NCBI RefSeq assembly: GCF_007431345.1
Contig: NZ_CP041730.1
Span: 3,410,001-3,474,000, forward strand
Origin: Chitinimonas arctica
Lineage (GTDB): Bacteria; Pseudomonadota; Gammaproteobacteria; Burkholderiales; Chitinimonadaceae
DNA: 64,000 nucleotides
Direction: 5' to 3'
The notes beneath the pieces were generated by a model, which saw only the letters and a program-made list of their open reading frames with translations, was not told the DNA's origin and did no database searches. Numbering within the stretch: position 1 is the first letter of the stretch; every line of letters begins with the position of its first letter. The translations under genes and the position numbers were made by a program. Shown here piece after piece: positions 11,429-21,903 of this stretch.

Positions 11429-11905
11429 ATGAATAAAGTCCCCCTTACCGTGCTTGGCGCCGAATTGTTGCGTTCGGAGCTGCAGCGTCTGAAAAGCGTC
11501 GAGCGGCCCAGCGTTATCGCTGCCATCGCCGAAGCGCGCTCGCATGGCGATCTGTCGGAAAACGCCGAATACGATGCCGCCAAGGAGCGCCAGGGCTTTG
11601 TCGAAGGACGGATCGCCGATCTGGAAGGCAAGCTGTCGCATGCCATCGTGATCGATCCGGCCGAGATCAGCGCCGAAGGCCGCATCGTTTTCGGCACCAC
11701 GGTGGACCTGGAAGACTGCGAGTCCGGCGACAACGTCACCTACCAGATCGTGGGTGACGACGAGGCCGATATCAAGCAGGGCAAGATCTCCATCTCCAGC
11801 CCCATCGCCCGTGCCCTGATCGGCAAGTCGGAAGGCGATGTAGCCGAAGTGCAGGCGCCCGGTGGTATCCGCGAATACGAAGTCCTGGGTGTGAAGTACA
11901 TCTGA
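11429..11905 (+). CDS. greA: transcription elongation factor GreA
   Basis: The 158-residue protein is GreA, which stimulates cleavage of backtracked RNA by RNA polymerase. It has the N-terminal coiled coil with the acidic tip GDLSENAEYDAAKE (Asp and Glu needed for cleavage) and the C-terminal FKBP-like domain ending in EYEVLGVKYI. The ATG at 11429 is preceded by GGAGAATTGAA. A longer in-frame opening from 11258 runs through the carB terminator and is rejected. The greA/DUF4149/yhbY/rlmE/ftsH order is typical of betaproteobacteria. Confidence 0.97.
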   Translation: MNKVPLTVLGAELLRSELQRLKSVERPSVIAAIAEARSHGDLSENAEYDAAKERQGFVEGRIADLEGKLSHAIVIDPAEISAEGRIVFGTTVDLEDCESGDNVTYQIVGDDEADIKQGKISISSPIARALIGKSEGDVAEVQAPGGIREYEVLGVKYI

Positions 11906-11927
11906 AAACGCCACGAAAGCGTCCGTG

Positions 11928-12374
11928 ATGCAAACCTTTCCAAATGCGCTGCGCTCCATACTGACGATCTTCTGGATCGGTGGCCTCTGGATTGTCGGCC
12001 TTTTGGTCGGGCCTTTGCTGTTCCAGCAGTTGGATAACGGCCTGGCCGTCAAGATGGTGACGGTGATGTTCCGCGCCATGGCCTGGGTGGGCATCGTGGC
12101 CGGCATCTACATCACCGTGCATATGCTCTGGACCGAAGGCTTGCGCGGCTTCCAGACCATGGAGTTCTGGCTGGTGCTGGGCATGCTGGCGCTGACCCTG
12201 GTCAATCACTTCGCGGTCTTCCCCATCCTCTCCGAGGTCAAGCCGCAGATGCATACGGTGGCGGAGGGGGTGTTCGGCGGCGGCTTTCAGAGCTGGCAGA
12301 CGATTTCCAGCCTGATCTATCTGGTGCAAAGCCTGTTCGGTTTGATCTATGTCATTCGCGGGCCGGTCAAGTAG
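11928..12374 (+). CDS. DUF4149 domain membrane protein
   Basis: The 148-residue integral membrane protein has about four hydrophobic segments (roughly residues 10-30, 45-65, 78-98 and 122-142), including the family-like IFWIGGLWIVGLLVGPLLF. This matches DUF4149 (TMEM205-like). Genes of this family commonly lie between greA and yhbY in betaproteobacteria, but the function is unknown. GTG at 11925 directly precedes the ATG at 11928; the ATG is chosen. It is probably transcribed with greA, 22 bases upstream. Confidence 0.85.
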   Translation: MQTFPNALRSILTIFWIGGLWIVGLLVGPLLFQQLDNGLAVKMVTVMFRAMAWVGIVAGIYITVHMLWTEGLRGFQTMEFWLVLGMLALTLVNHFAVFPILSEVKPQMHTVAEGVFGGGFQSWQTISSLIYLVQSLFGLIYVIRGPVK

Positions 12375-12672
12375 CAGGAAATCGGTATCCCGGCAACTTT
12401 CCCGGGCGGCGGGTGGGTTGCAGCGCGAGCCTACTTTGCTGCTGAAGCAGCAAGCAGTATTGTCGCCGCGCCGCATGTCATTGACATTAAAGCATATATT
12501 TCTTCCTCTGCCGTCACGCAGGCAACATTGTCCTTTTGCTACATCGTTGTGGCATTGAGACGACGCATGTGTAGTGAATATTTATTTATTTGTGACTTGT
12601 ACTTCAGGCAACGCTAATCTACGACCCTGTGTCCGTGAACCCGGAGCGGCGCAATCAGGGAGTAGTAAATCG
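12375..12672. other. 298-base intergenic region, no gene seen
   Basis: AT content rises from about 12470. No reading frame with a credible start was found. A TTGTAC-17-TACGAC pair near 12597-12625 could serve the TonB-like gene but is weak. A GGGAG motif at 12657 lies about 11 bases before its ATG. Confidence 0.4.
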
Positions 12673-13686
12673 ATGTCCAGTCCAAATCTGCTGGCGGTGT
12701 ATGTCCGCACCTCGGCCGGTGAAGGCGAGCTTGCCTCGCCAACCAATGGCCTTAGTATCAATCAACGCAAATTGCTGCAGTGGTGTGATGGTCAATTGAC
12801 CGTGATGGAGATGGCCGAACGTCTGGCTACGGGCCATTCGGTCGATGCCGAGCATGTCGCGCGCGATATGGAAAAGCTGGAAAAACTCAGCTTGCTCAAG
12901 CCCTTGGGTGCAGGCATCAATGTCGCCACGCCACTCAATGCCACCTTCCAGCCGAAGAAACGCCTCCCCTGGTGGCTGGTCGGAACCGGCGCGGTCGTAG
13001 TGGTGGGCGGCTTGGTGGCGTTTTCCCAGCAAGCCGAACCCGTTCAAGCAACGAGCCAGGTGGGCGCGCCCGGCGCGCAAGCCAGATTGGCGCCGGAAGA
13101 AACCGAGCAACAGATATTCGGGGTCATGCCCAATCCCGCCCGTTGGTTCTCGCCTGGCCAAAAGCCCGAGCCCAAGCCTGTCGAGGAGAAAGTGGCCGAG
13201 ACCAAGCCCGTGCCGGTGGCGCCCAAGGCGGCCGATCCCAAGCTGGCCCAGGCAGCTGCCGCGGTGGCCAAGCCCGTGCCCGCGCCGGTCCCTGTGCCGG
13301 CGCCCGCCGCCATCACGCCGACGACCGCTCCCGCCCCCTTGGCGGTTGAGCCGGTACCCAAGCCCGAGCCGGTCGTTCCGGTTCAGGTCGCCAGCGCCCA
13401 GCCCATCCTGGCCCGGCCCGAGCCGCCACCCCCCAATCGCAAGCCTATCCATCGCGAGCAACCGGAGTTTCCGCGCGAGGCAACCCGCGATGGGATCGAA
13501 ACCGGCAGGGTCAGAGCGCGCATGACGGTGAACGAGGCGGGGCAGGTCGTGAAGGTGGATATCCTGGAGTCCAAGCCACGCAAGGTGTTCGATCGCGCCG
13601 TGCTGGCCGCGCTGACAAAATGGCGCTTCCAGCAGGCCGCCGCCGGATTTACGGTGGATACCGAAGTGGATTTCAGGGACAATTGA
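12673..13686 (+). CDS. TonB-family protein with N-terminal cytoplasmic domain
   Basis: This 337-residue protein has three parts. Residues 1-95 form a soluble domain (GLSINQRKLLQWCDGQLTVMEMAERL, helical, HTH-like in pattern). Residues 97-119 form one transmembrane helix (WWLVGTGAVVVVGGLVAF). A long Pro/Lys/Glu/Ala-rich linker then leads to a C-terminal TonB domain from about 250 (REQPEFPREATRDGIETGRVRARMTVNEAG..., ...FDRAVLAALTKWRF). TonB proteins pass proton-motive force from ExbB/ExbD to outer-membrane receptors, but classical TonB has almost nothing on the cytoplasmic side. No exbB or exbD is nearby. The gene interrupts the usual greA-yhbY neighbourhood. A start at 12673 is preferred to 12574 because the upstream residues look non-coding. 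Confidence 0.8.
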   Translation: MSSPNLLAVYVRTSAGEGELASPTNGLSINQRKLLQWCDGQLTVMEMAERLATGHSVDAEHVARDMEKLEKLSLLKPLGAGINVATPLNATFQPKKRLPWWLVGTGAVVVVGGLVAFSQQAEPVQATSQVGAPGAQARLAPEETEQQIFGVMPNPARWFSPGQKPEPKPVEEKVAETKPVPVAPKAADPKLAQAAAAVAKPVPAPVPVPAPAAITPTTAPAPLAVEPVPKPEPVVPVQVASAQPILARPEPPPPNRKPIHREQPEFPREATRDGIETGRVRARMTVNEAGQVVKVDILESKPRKVFDRAVLAALTKWRFQQAAAGFTVDTEVDFRDN

Positions 13687-13702
13687 GCCCGATGACGAGT
13701 TA

Positions 13703-13728
13703 AAAAGACCGGCGCGAGCCGGTCTTTT
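13703..13728. terminator. bidirectional intrinsic terminator between tonB-like gene and yhbY
   Basis: An 11-base stem AAAAGACCGGC (13703-13713) and GCCGGTCTTTT (13718-13728) closes a GCGA loop. A-run and T-run on both sides suit the two convergent genes. It overlaps the last bases of yhbY. Confidence 0.85.
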
Positions 13729-14167
13729 ACTTGCCGGACTTGTACTTGCTTGCTGGTTTGCCCTTGCTGTTGGCGGGTTTGCCCGCGCGGCCGGTGGCGA
13801 CGGTGGGCTTGGCGGCTGCTTTCCTGGCCGTGGCTTCCAATGCCTTGGGCGTAGGCTTCTTCTGGCCGGGCCGAGGCAGCTGGATCTTGGGCTTGCCGTC
13901 CTGGGTCGGGCGATATAGGACCAGCAGCTTGCCAATCTGCTGTACCGGCGAGCAGTTCAGGGCGGTGCAGATATCGGCCAACCAGCCGCTGCGCTGCTCG
14001 CGGTCGTCGCCCAACACACGGACCTTGATCAATTCATGGGCGTCGAGGTTGAGGGCGATTTCGCGCATGACCGCATCGGTCAGGCCGTTATTGCCTATCA
14101 TCACGACAGGGCTCAGCTGGTGGGCTTGGGTGCGCAGGTAAAGGCGCTCGTCTCTAGTCAGTTCCAT
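13727..14167 (-). CDS. yhbY: YhbY family RNA-binding protein (CRM domain) with basic tail
   Basis: The 146-residue protein begins with a CRM/YhbY domain of about 95 residues (MELTRDERLYLRTQAHQL..., VMIGNNGLTDAVMREI with the GxxG-like loop), known to associate with pre-50S ribosomes. A C-terminal extension of about 50 residues rich in Lys, Ala and Pro (KPTVATGRAGKPANSKGKPASKYKSGK-like) is absent from E. coli YhbY (97 residues) and is probably disordered and RNA-binding. The ATG at 14167 is used rather than 14215. It is divergent from rlmE. Confidence 0.92.
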   Translation of the reverse strand: MELTRDERLYLRTQAHQLSPVVMIGNNGLTDAVMREIALNLDAHELIKVRVLGDDREQRSGWLADICTALNCSPVQQIGKLLVLYRPTQDGKPKIQLPRPGQKKPTPKALEATARKAAAKPTVATGRAGKPANSKGKPASKYKSGK

Positions 14168-14324
14168 CTTGTAACTCCGCGAAAAAGCGACGAATTCTAG
14201 CTGAATCACCAACAAGGCGTAGCAACTCTTTCAATATGAAAATACACCCAGTTAGGCCCGCTGACGAGGATAGGAAATACCCGCTCGCGGCGACACGGGC
14301 GGGGACGTCCGCCCAAGGGGGCGT

Positions 14325-14945
14325 ATGAAAAGAAGCAAATCCAGTAACGCGTGGCTACGGGAGCACGTGAACGACCATTATGTGCAGCAGGCGCAGAAGG
14401 ACAACTACCGCGCGAGAGCGGCCTACAAGCTGCTGGAGATCGATGAAAAGGACAAGCTGTTCAAACAGGGTGCCTGGGTAGCCGACCTCGGCGCGGCGCC
14501 CGGCAGCTGGTCGCAGGTAGCCAAGCAGAAGGTAGGCGAAGCCGGACGGGTATTCGCCCTCGATATGCTGCCGATGGATCCGATTCGCGGTGTCGAGTTC
14601 ATCCAGGGCGATTTCCGTGAGGACGCGGTCCTGGCACAATTTACCAAGTTGCTGGATGGCCGCCTGGTGGATCTTGCGATTTGCGATATCGCCCCCAATA
14701 TCACTGGCATGGCGGTGACGGACCAGGCGCGCAGTTTCTATCTATGTGAGCTGGCACTGGATTTTTGCCGCGATTATTTGAAACCCGGCGGCAATTTTCT
14801 GGTCAAGACCTTCCAGGGTTCCGGCTATACCGAGTATATGCAGCAGATGCGCGATACCTTCCAGACGGTGTTGTCGCGCAAACCGGCCGCCTCGCGCGAC
14901 CGTTCGACGGAGATCTATCTGCTGGGCAAGGGAAAAAAGCCCTAA
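14325..14945 (+). CDS. rlmE: 23S rRNA (uridine-2552 2'-O) methyltransferase RlmE
   Basis: The 206-residue protein is RlmE/FtsJ, which methylates U2552 in the 23S A-loop with S-adenosylmethionine at a late step of 50S assembly. Visible are the N-terminal SSNAWLREHVNDHYVQQAQKD, the SAM-binding VADLGAAPGSW near 50-60, the catalytic Asp of CDIAPNITG near 120 and the Lys of FLVKTFQGSG near 160. A stop comes before ftsH, 96 bases downstream. The rlmE-ftsH pairing is conserved across proteobacteria. Confidence 0.97.
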   Translation: MKRSKSSNAWLREHVNDHYVQQAQKDNYRARAAYKLLEIDEKDKLFKQGAWVADLGAAPGSWSQVAKQKVGEAGRVFALDMLPMDPIRGVEFIQGDFREDAVLAQFTKLLDGRLVDLAICDIAPNITGMAVTDQARSFYLCELALDFCRDYLKPGGNFLVKTFQGSGYTEYMQQMRDTFQTVLSRKPAASRDRSTEIYLLGKGKKP

Positions 14946-15041
14946 CGGGCCGTCCCGACAGCCGATAGAATCCTGGGTTCCTATTTTATGGCCGCCGCCG
15001 GCGCGGCCGTTCTTCACTTCGCCGGCTAAGAGGAGCGTCCC

Positions 15042-16952
<1,911 letters not shown>

Positions 16953-16974
16953 TCCTCTCTTAAAAACTTCTGCA

Positions 16975-17001
16975 ACGACAGCGCCTCCCCGCTGTCGTTT
17001 T
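16975..17001 (+). terminator. intrinsic terminator after ftsH
   Basis: ACGACAGCG (16975-16983) and CGCTGTCGT (16990-16998) form a nine-base stem with a six-base loop, followed by a short T-run. Confidence 0.75.
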
Positions 17002-17045
17002 CATGGGCGCACTGAAATATTGTGCACACTCAAACTGCGGTTCAC

Positions 17046-17216
17046 CACCCGGCAAAGCCGGGCGTTAACGGTCCGTGGCAAATGAACCCTCCCTTGCTTG
17101 GTTTAATCCAACTCCCCCCGCCCTCGCACCCGCAAGGAGTAGGCCGTGGTTGTAAGGCGCCTTCGGCACCTACAACCACGCACCCGCCGCGAGGGAGCCT
17201 CGCTTACGCTCGTTAG
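17046..17216 (+). repeat. dispersed intergenic repeat, copy 1, with hairpin insertion
   Basis: This segment before folP matches, in inverted orientation, the segment at 21904-22020 beside pstB. Shared blocks include ACTCCCCCCGCCCTCGC (17111-17127) and GCGAGGGAGCCTCGCTTACG (from 17189), plus a diverged outer part with a CCCGG..CCGGG hairpin near 17048-17062. Copy 1 carries about 57 extra bases (about 17128-17184) that form their own hairpin (CGTGGTTGTA pairing with TACAACCACG). Confidence 0.7.
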
Positions 17217-17234
17217 CGCGCTAAATCAGTTCTC

Positions 17235-18065
17235 ATGTCTACTCCCCTACAACTGGGCCGCTTTCGGCTCTCCCTTGACCGGCCATTGGTCATGGGCATC
17301 CTCAATATCACCCCCGACTCCTTTTCCGATGGTGGCCGCCACCATTCGCTGGCTGCCGCATTGGAAAGTGCTCGGCAGATGGTGGACGACGGCGTCGATA
17401 TCCTCGATATCGGCGGGGAGTCGACCCGGCCCGGCGCCGCCCAGGTGAGCGTCGAAGAAGAACTGGCGAGGGTCTTGCCGGTGCTGACCGAACTGGCCGC
17501 CTGGCAAATCCCCCTGTCGATCGATACTCGCAAGCCGGCGGTGATGCGGGCGGCCTTGGCGGCCGGCGTGGACATGGTCAACGATATCGCCGCACTGGAG
17601 GCGCCAGGTGCCCTGCAAGCCCTGGCCGACAGCGCGGCAGGGGTTTGCCTGATGCATATGCGGGGAGAGCCGCAAACCATGCAGTCCGCGCCTGCCTATC
17701 GCGATGTCGTGGCGGAAGTCGGCGCGTATCTGGTCGCGCGACGGTCCGCCGCCATGGCGGCGGGCATTGCAGGCGAGCGCATCGTACTGGACCCCGGCTT
17801 CGGTTTTGGCAAGGACCAGGACCACAATGTGGCATTGTTTCGAGCCTTGCCGCGACTGGCGGCATTGGACAGCCCGCTCCTGGTGGGCGTGTCGCGCAAA
17901 TCGATGCTGGGCCGGATACTATCGGACCGCCCGGCGCCGCAGCGCGATGCAGGCAGTGTCGCCGCCGCGATGTTGGCGGTACAGGCCGGTAGCGCTATCG
18001 TAAGAGTGCATGCGGTGCGCGATACGGTCGATGCGCTCAAGGTATGGCAGGCCTTGCGCGGCTGA
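17235..18065 (+). CDS. folP: dihydropteroate synthase
   Basis: The 276-residue enzyme condenses p-aminobenzoate with dihydropterin pyrophosphate in folate synthesis and is the sulfonamide target. It shows the TIM-barrel motifs MGILNITPDSFSDGG (about 16-30), DIGGESTRPGA (about 57-67), the conserved MHMRGEPQTM near 140 and the closing RVHAVRD. Length is normal. It lies between a repeat element and glmM, with 42 bases to glmM, so folP-glmM is likely an operon as in E. coli ftsH-folP-glmM. Confidence 0.97.
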   Translation: MSTPLQLGRFRLSLDRPLVMGILNITPDSFSDGGRHHSLAAALESARQMVDDGVDILDIGGESTRPGAAQVSVEEELARVLPVLTELAAWQIPLSIDTRKPAVMRAALAAGVDMVNDIAALEAPGALQALADSAAGVCLMHMRGEPQTMQSAPAYRDVVAEVGAYLVARRSAAMAAGIAGERIVLDPGFGFGKDQDHNVALFRALPRLAALDSPLLVGVSRKSMLGRILSDRPAPQRDAGSVAAAMLAVQAGSAIVRVHAVRDTVDALKVWQALRG

Positions 18066-18107
18066 GGTCGGGCAAAGTAGGTAAACACATAAAATCGAGG
18101 AGCGAGC

Positions 18108-19463
18108 ATGACTAGAAAATACTTTGGCACCGATGGCGTGCGTGGACGGGTAGGCGATTATCCGATCACGCCCGAATTCACCATGCGACTGGGCTATGCG
18201 GCCGGCAAGGTGCTGTCGTCGCGCCGCGGCGATGGCACCCACGCCGCCGTGCTGATCGGCAAGGACACGCGTATATCGGGGTATATGTTGGAATCCGCCT
18301 TGCAGGCCGGTTTGTCGGCGGCCGGGGTGGATGTACACCTGACCGGTCCCTTGACCACGCCGGGCGTGGCCTATCTGACGCGGGCCTTGCGTCTTTCCGC
18401 CGGCGTGGTGATTTCCGCTTCGCATAATCCGTTTGAAGACAATGGGATCAAATTCTTTGGCGAAGGTGGCGTGAAGCTCGATGACGCAGTCGAGCTGGAA
18501 ATCGAAGCCGAGCTTGATAAGCCGCTTAGCTGCGTGGAAGCGGATCGATTGGGCAAGGCATGGCGGGTAAACGACGCTGCCGGCCGTTATATCGAATTCT
18601 GTAAAAGCACATTCCCCAACGAGCACAATCTGCGCGGCATCAAGATCGTGGTGGATTGCGCGCATGGGGCCGGCTACCAGATCGCTCCGCATGTCTTTCA
18701 TGAATTGGGCGCCGACGTCATTGCCATGGGTAATACGCCGAACGGCCTCAATATCAACGACGGCGTGGGCGCCACCGCGCCGGAGGCCATGCGTGAACGG
18801 GTCGTGGCGGAAGGGGCCGATTTCGGCATCGCCCTGGACGGCGACGGCGACCGGCTGGTGATGGCGGATAGCAAGGGCCGCTTGTACGACGGCGACCAGT
18901 TGCTCTACGTCATCGCCTGCTTCCGCAAGCAGCAAGGCACCCTGCAGGGCGGGGCGGTGGGGACCCTGATGTCCAACCTGGGCCTGGAACACGCCTTGGC
19001 CAGGCTGGAAATACCGTTCGCCCGCGCCAAGGTGGGAGATCGCTATGTGCTGGAGATGATGAAGGAAAAAGGCTGGCAGCTGGGTGGCGAAAACTCGGGC
19101 CACCTGCTTTGCCTGGACAAGCACAGTACCGGTGACAGTCTGGTATCGGCCTTGCAGGTACTGGCGGCTATCCGGCTTTCGGGTAGAAGCCTGCAAGATT
19201 TCTGCGCGGACCTGCTGATCTATCCGCAAATTCTGCGTAGCGTGAAGATCCAGAAGGGCTTCGATTTCCGCGAAAGCCTGACCATCCAGGCCGCTTTGGT
19301 GGAAGCCGAATGCGAGCTTGCCGGACGTGGCCGCGTGCTACTGCGCCCCTCCGGTACCGAGCCGGTCTTGCGGGTGATGGTGGAAGCCAACGATACGGCT
19401 TTGACCGAACGCTGGGCGGAACGGTTGTCGGAGGTGGTGACGGAGGCTGCTGTCAGCGTTTAG
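18108..19463 (+). CDS. glmM: phosphoglucosamine mutase
   Basis: The 451-residue enzyme converts glucosamine-6-phosphate to glucosamine-1-phosphate for UDP-GlcNAc, feeding peptidoglycan and LPS. Motifs are KYFGTDGVRGRVG at the start, the catalytic phosphoserine loop SASHNPFEDNGIKFF (near 103), the metal-binding DGDGDR (near 245), and the sugar- and phosphate-binding GGENSGH and RPSGTEPVLRVM. GAGGAGCGAGC precedes the ATG. A GC-rich palindrome (19476-19495) follows. Confidence 0.98.
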   Translation: MTRKYFGTDGVRGRVGDYPITPEFTMRLGYAAGKVLSSRRGDGTHAAVLIGKDTRISGYMLESALQAGLSAAGVDVHLTGPLTTPGVAYLTRALRLSAGVVISASHNPFEDNGIKFFGEGGVKLDDAVELEIEAELDKPLSCVEADRLGKAWRVNDAAGRYIEFCKSTFPNEHNLRGIKIVVDCAHGAGYQIAPHVFHELGADVIAMGNTPNGLNINDGVGATAPEAMRERVVAEGADFGIALDGDGDRLVMADSKGRLYDGDQLLYVIACFRKQQGTLQGGAVGTLMSNLGLEHALARLEIPFARAKVGDRYVLEMMKEKGWQLGGENSGHLLCLDKHSTGDSLVSALQVLAAIRLSGRSLQDFCADLLIYPQILRSVKIQKGFDFRESLTIQAALVEAECELAGRGRVLLRPSGTEPVLRVMVEANDTALTERWAERLSEVVTEAAVSV

Positions 19464-19475
19464 GGAAGGCGCCTC

Positions 19476-19495
19476 GGCGGGTCGTGCGACCCGCC
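19476..19495. terminator. GC-rich inverted repeat after glmM (weak terminator candidate)
   Basis: GGCGGGTCG and CGACCCGCC are separated by two bases. No T-run follows on either strand, so intrinsic termination is doubtful; it may be a barrier between glmM and the convergent orphan gene. Confidence 0.35.
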
Positions 19496-19528
19496 TGGGC
19501 TACCCGCCACCGCCCGGAGATCAACCCG

Positions 19529-20779
19529 TCATTGCAACAAGCAGGATAGCTCGAGAGGGTCGGGTGCCGTGACGGATAGAAATTCTTCCGCATCCGTCAT
19601 CGAGCCGGCGATCAAACCGTGCCGTACCGCCTCCCGGTATTTCGCCGCCGGCAATTCGGACAGCAGGCTCAATAGCCGTTTGCGACGGCTTGGGAATACA
19701 TCGTCCGGTGCGGGCTGGGGAGCGGCATCGGCGGGCAGATGCGGCTTTACCGCGCAAACAAAGGCGTTGACCACGGTTCCGTCGTCGAGGGCAGCGGGAC
19801 TGTAGCCTGGCCGGCCCGCGCGATTGGCGTCGACCAAATTACTTACCCAGCGGCGTATCAGTTGTTCGTTTGAAACGGGAGTGGGGCAGGGTTGCGATTG
19901 ATCCATTTCTTTCAAATAGTCGAACAATTGACGGTATGCGGTGTTCAACTGCGGGTAGGTAATGCCAACCATTAAAATGGGACGCAATTGAGTGGGTAAT
20001 TCGCTTGCCGAGATATTTTGACCAGGCAGGTCGCAATCCTTTGCCGCATCGAGCGCATTGCGGAAACCTGCCAACAGCGCGTTCGTAGGGAAGGGGCCGG
20101 CTGATATCGTAATATCCGATGCGCAGCTGTGACAGGATTCGGAAACCTTCAACCGCCCTATCAATTCATCGAGTGCCATGGCCGAATATTGAGGCGCGGC
20201 GAGGGGGATGCAAAATTGAGGTCCGTATTCGGAAAGTGCTGCCTGACAAACCTCTTCAGCCAATACGCTGATGCGCCTGCTCAAGCGCTCCAGACGCTGG
20301 GAAGTCGATAAATTGTTAATCGCGATCCGCATCCTGTTTATTTGCCCGGAACCCTGATTGACCAGCGCGCTTTCTTGCTCGTTAATCGAAAGGATACGGA
20401 CCCTGAAATTGACCAGTGCTATCTTTAAAATATTTAACAGGCCTTCCATGCTGCGACTGTTGAAGTCAGCCAGCTCCTCTCGCAACTCGTAGGGGGGAGG
20501 TACGTTTGTCGCGATATCTTCGTAGCTGGGAGGACGGTCTGCTCCCCATAACGCACGATTCCGACACAAGCTTTCGTACCAGCTCAAGGCAGGGGCGGTT
20601 TGTATGCTTGCACCTGCTTGTAGATAGACTGTTGCGTTCGTCGGTGGTGCGGCGATTACGACTTCGTAGGCAGGCGGAGTAATAGTTGGACCATCTCCGG
20701 GCTGGTAATTCTGGTCCAATACCGGGATGGGAATACCATATTGATGGTGTATCGGTAAGCTGATATTGACTGGGCGCAT
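19529..20779 (-). CDS. orphan protein with three N-terminal PPxY motifs
   Basis: This protein of about 416 residues is not recognised as any family. Its N-terminal 115 residues are Pro- and Tyr-rich and contain PPAY, PPSY followed by ED, and PPPYEL. These are exact PPxY motifs, the ligand of eukaryotic WW domains such as those of Nedd4-type ubiquitin ligases. The rest looks alpha-helical (for example SMEGLLNILKIALVNFRVRIL and RLERLSRRISVLAEEVCQAAL), with no signal peptide and no transmembrane segment. Codon use is visibly less GC-rich than in the flanking glmM and pst genes, which suggests transfer. ATG at 20779 or GTG at 20800 could start it. It is an orphan between a terminator-like palindrome and pstB. 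An effector acting in a host cell is possible, but no secretion system is in the window. Confidence 0.7.
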   Translation of the reverse strand: MRPVNISLPIHHQYGIPIPVLDQNYQPGDGPTITPPAYEVVIAAPPTNATVYLQAGASIQTAPALSWYESLCRNRALWGADRPPSYEDIATNVPPPYELREELADFNSRSMEGLLNILKIALVNFRVRILSINEQESALVNQGSGQINRMRIAINNLSTSQRLERLSRRISVLAEEVCQAALSEYGPQFCIPLAAPQYSAMALDELIGRLKVSESCHSCASDITISAGPFPTNALLAGFRNALDAAKDCDLPGQNISASELPTQLRPILMVGITYPQLNTAYRQLFDYLKEMDQSQPCPTPVSNEQLIRRWVSNLVDANRAGRPGYSPAALDDGTVVNAFVCAVKPHLPADAAPQPAPDDVFPSRRKRLLSLLSELPAAKYREAVRHGLIAGSMTDAEEFLSVTAPDPLELSCLLQ

Positions 20780-20812
20780 GAATTTACCTAAAAAATTCAC
20801 GGCTGGTCAGTA

Positions 20813-20831
20813 AGGAGGCAGCCTGCCTCCT
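20813..20831. repeat. 19-base inverted repeat upstream of the PPxY gene
   Basis: AGGAGGCAG (20813-20821) and CTGCCTCCT (20823-20831) form a nine-base stem with a one-base centre, just upstream of the PPxY gene start. It could be an operator. The AGGAGG lies too far from the start to act as a ribosome site. Confidence 0.4.
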
Positions 20832-21073
20832 GCGAGTGAAAGTGTCATGCATGGCAGATCCCCACAATTGAGCGCGCCGACTTTGGCACATTACCAATCA
20901 TTTAAGGACGGCAGCAGGGGAGTGCTGTTGCATTCGGCACGTTGAGTATCGGAATTTGGATATTGCCCTACGGAGCGCGGCAATAGGGGGATGTTCAGAC
21001 CCACGCGGGAACCGTTAAAGGTTGCGCCGCGTAGGTTGCATCGATCTGCCAAAACCGCCGTTCGGCGTGATTT

Positions 21074-21835
21074 TCAACCAAACTTGCCGGTAATGTAATC
21101 CTCGGTCTCCTTGCGGGCCGGCTTGGTGAAAATCTGGTCGGTAGGGCCGACTTCGACCAATTCCCCCAGGTACATATAGGCGGTCACATCGGATACCCGG
21201 GCGGCCTGCTGCATATTGTGGGTCACCATCGCGATGGTGTATTCCCGCTTGAGTTCGTGCACCAATTCCTCGATATGCGCGGTCGAGATCGGGTCCAGCG
21301 CCGAAGTAGGTTCGTCCAGCAGGACCACGTCCGGCTTGACCGCGACGGCACGGGCAATACATAGCCGTTGCTGCTGTCCGCCCGACAGGCCCAGGCCCGA
21401 CTGGCGCAGCTTGTCCTTGACCTCGTTCCACAGGGCGGCCTTTTGCAGCGCCCATTCCACCCGGTCATCCATTTCCGAGCGGGAGAGATTCTCATACAGC
21501 TTCACGCCGAAGGCGACATTGTCGTAGATCGCCATCGGGAAGGGCGTGGGCTTTTGGAAAACCATGCCGATCTTGGCGCGCAGTACGTTCAGGTCCACGC
21601 CCCGTTCCAGGATATTGCGGCCATTGAAATTGATCTCGCCTTCGGCCCGCAGTTTGGGATACAGGTCATACATACGGTTGAAAGTGCGCAGCAGGGTCGA
21701 TTTACCGCAGCCCGACGGGCCGATAAAGGCGGTCACCTTATGCTCGGGAATATCCAGGTCGATATTCTTCAGCGCATGGAAGTTGCCGTAAAAGAAGTTC
21801 AGGCCGCGAACGGTCAGTTTGGATTGGGTGGTCAT
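21074..21835 (-). CDS. pstB: phosphate ABC transporter ATP-binding protein
   Basis: The 253-residue ATPase drives high-affinity phosphate import by PstSCAB. Walker A GPSGCGKST (39-47), the Q-loop, signature LSGGQQQR, Walker B with DEPTSALDP and the H-loop ending AMVTHNMQQAARV are present. The C-terminus GPTDQIFTKPARKETEDYITGKFG is typical of PstB. The ATG at 21835 (MTTQSKLTV) is chosen; an open frame continues to 22000 but runs through an intergenic repeat and codes for nothing PstB-like. No phoU follows; the next gene is the PPxY orphan. Confidence 0.97.
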   Translation of the reverse strand: MTTQSKLTVRGLNFFYGNFHALKNIDLDIPEHKVTAFIGPSGCGKSTLLRTFNRMYDLYPKLRAEGEINFNGRNILERGVDLNVLRAKIGMVFQKPTPFPMAIYDNVAFGVKLYENLSRSEMDDRVEWALQKAALWNEVKDKLRQSGLGLSGGQQQRLCIARAVAVKPDVVLLDEPTSALDPISTAHIEELVHELKREYTIAMVTHNMQQAARVSDVTAYMYLGELVEVGPTDQIFTKPARKETEDYITGKFG

Positions 21836-21903
21836 GGGGTCACTTTCTTGCGCGATCTGGTGCGTAAACACTTTGGTGTCCTGGGAGTCTCTGAACATGT
21901 CAT

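Noticed and set aside
12574..12672. Extension of the TonB-like protein to an upstream start
   Set aside because: The 33 additional residues look like translated intergenic DNA; the soluble domain begins at the ATG at 12673.
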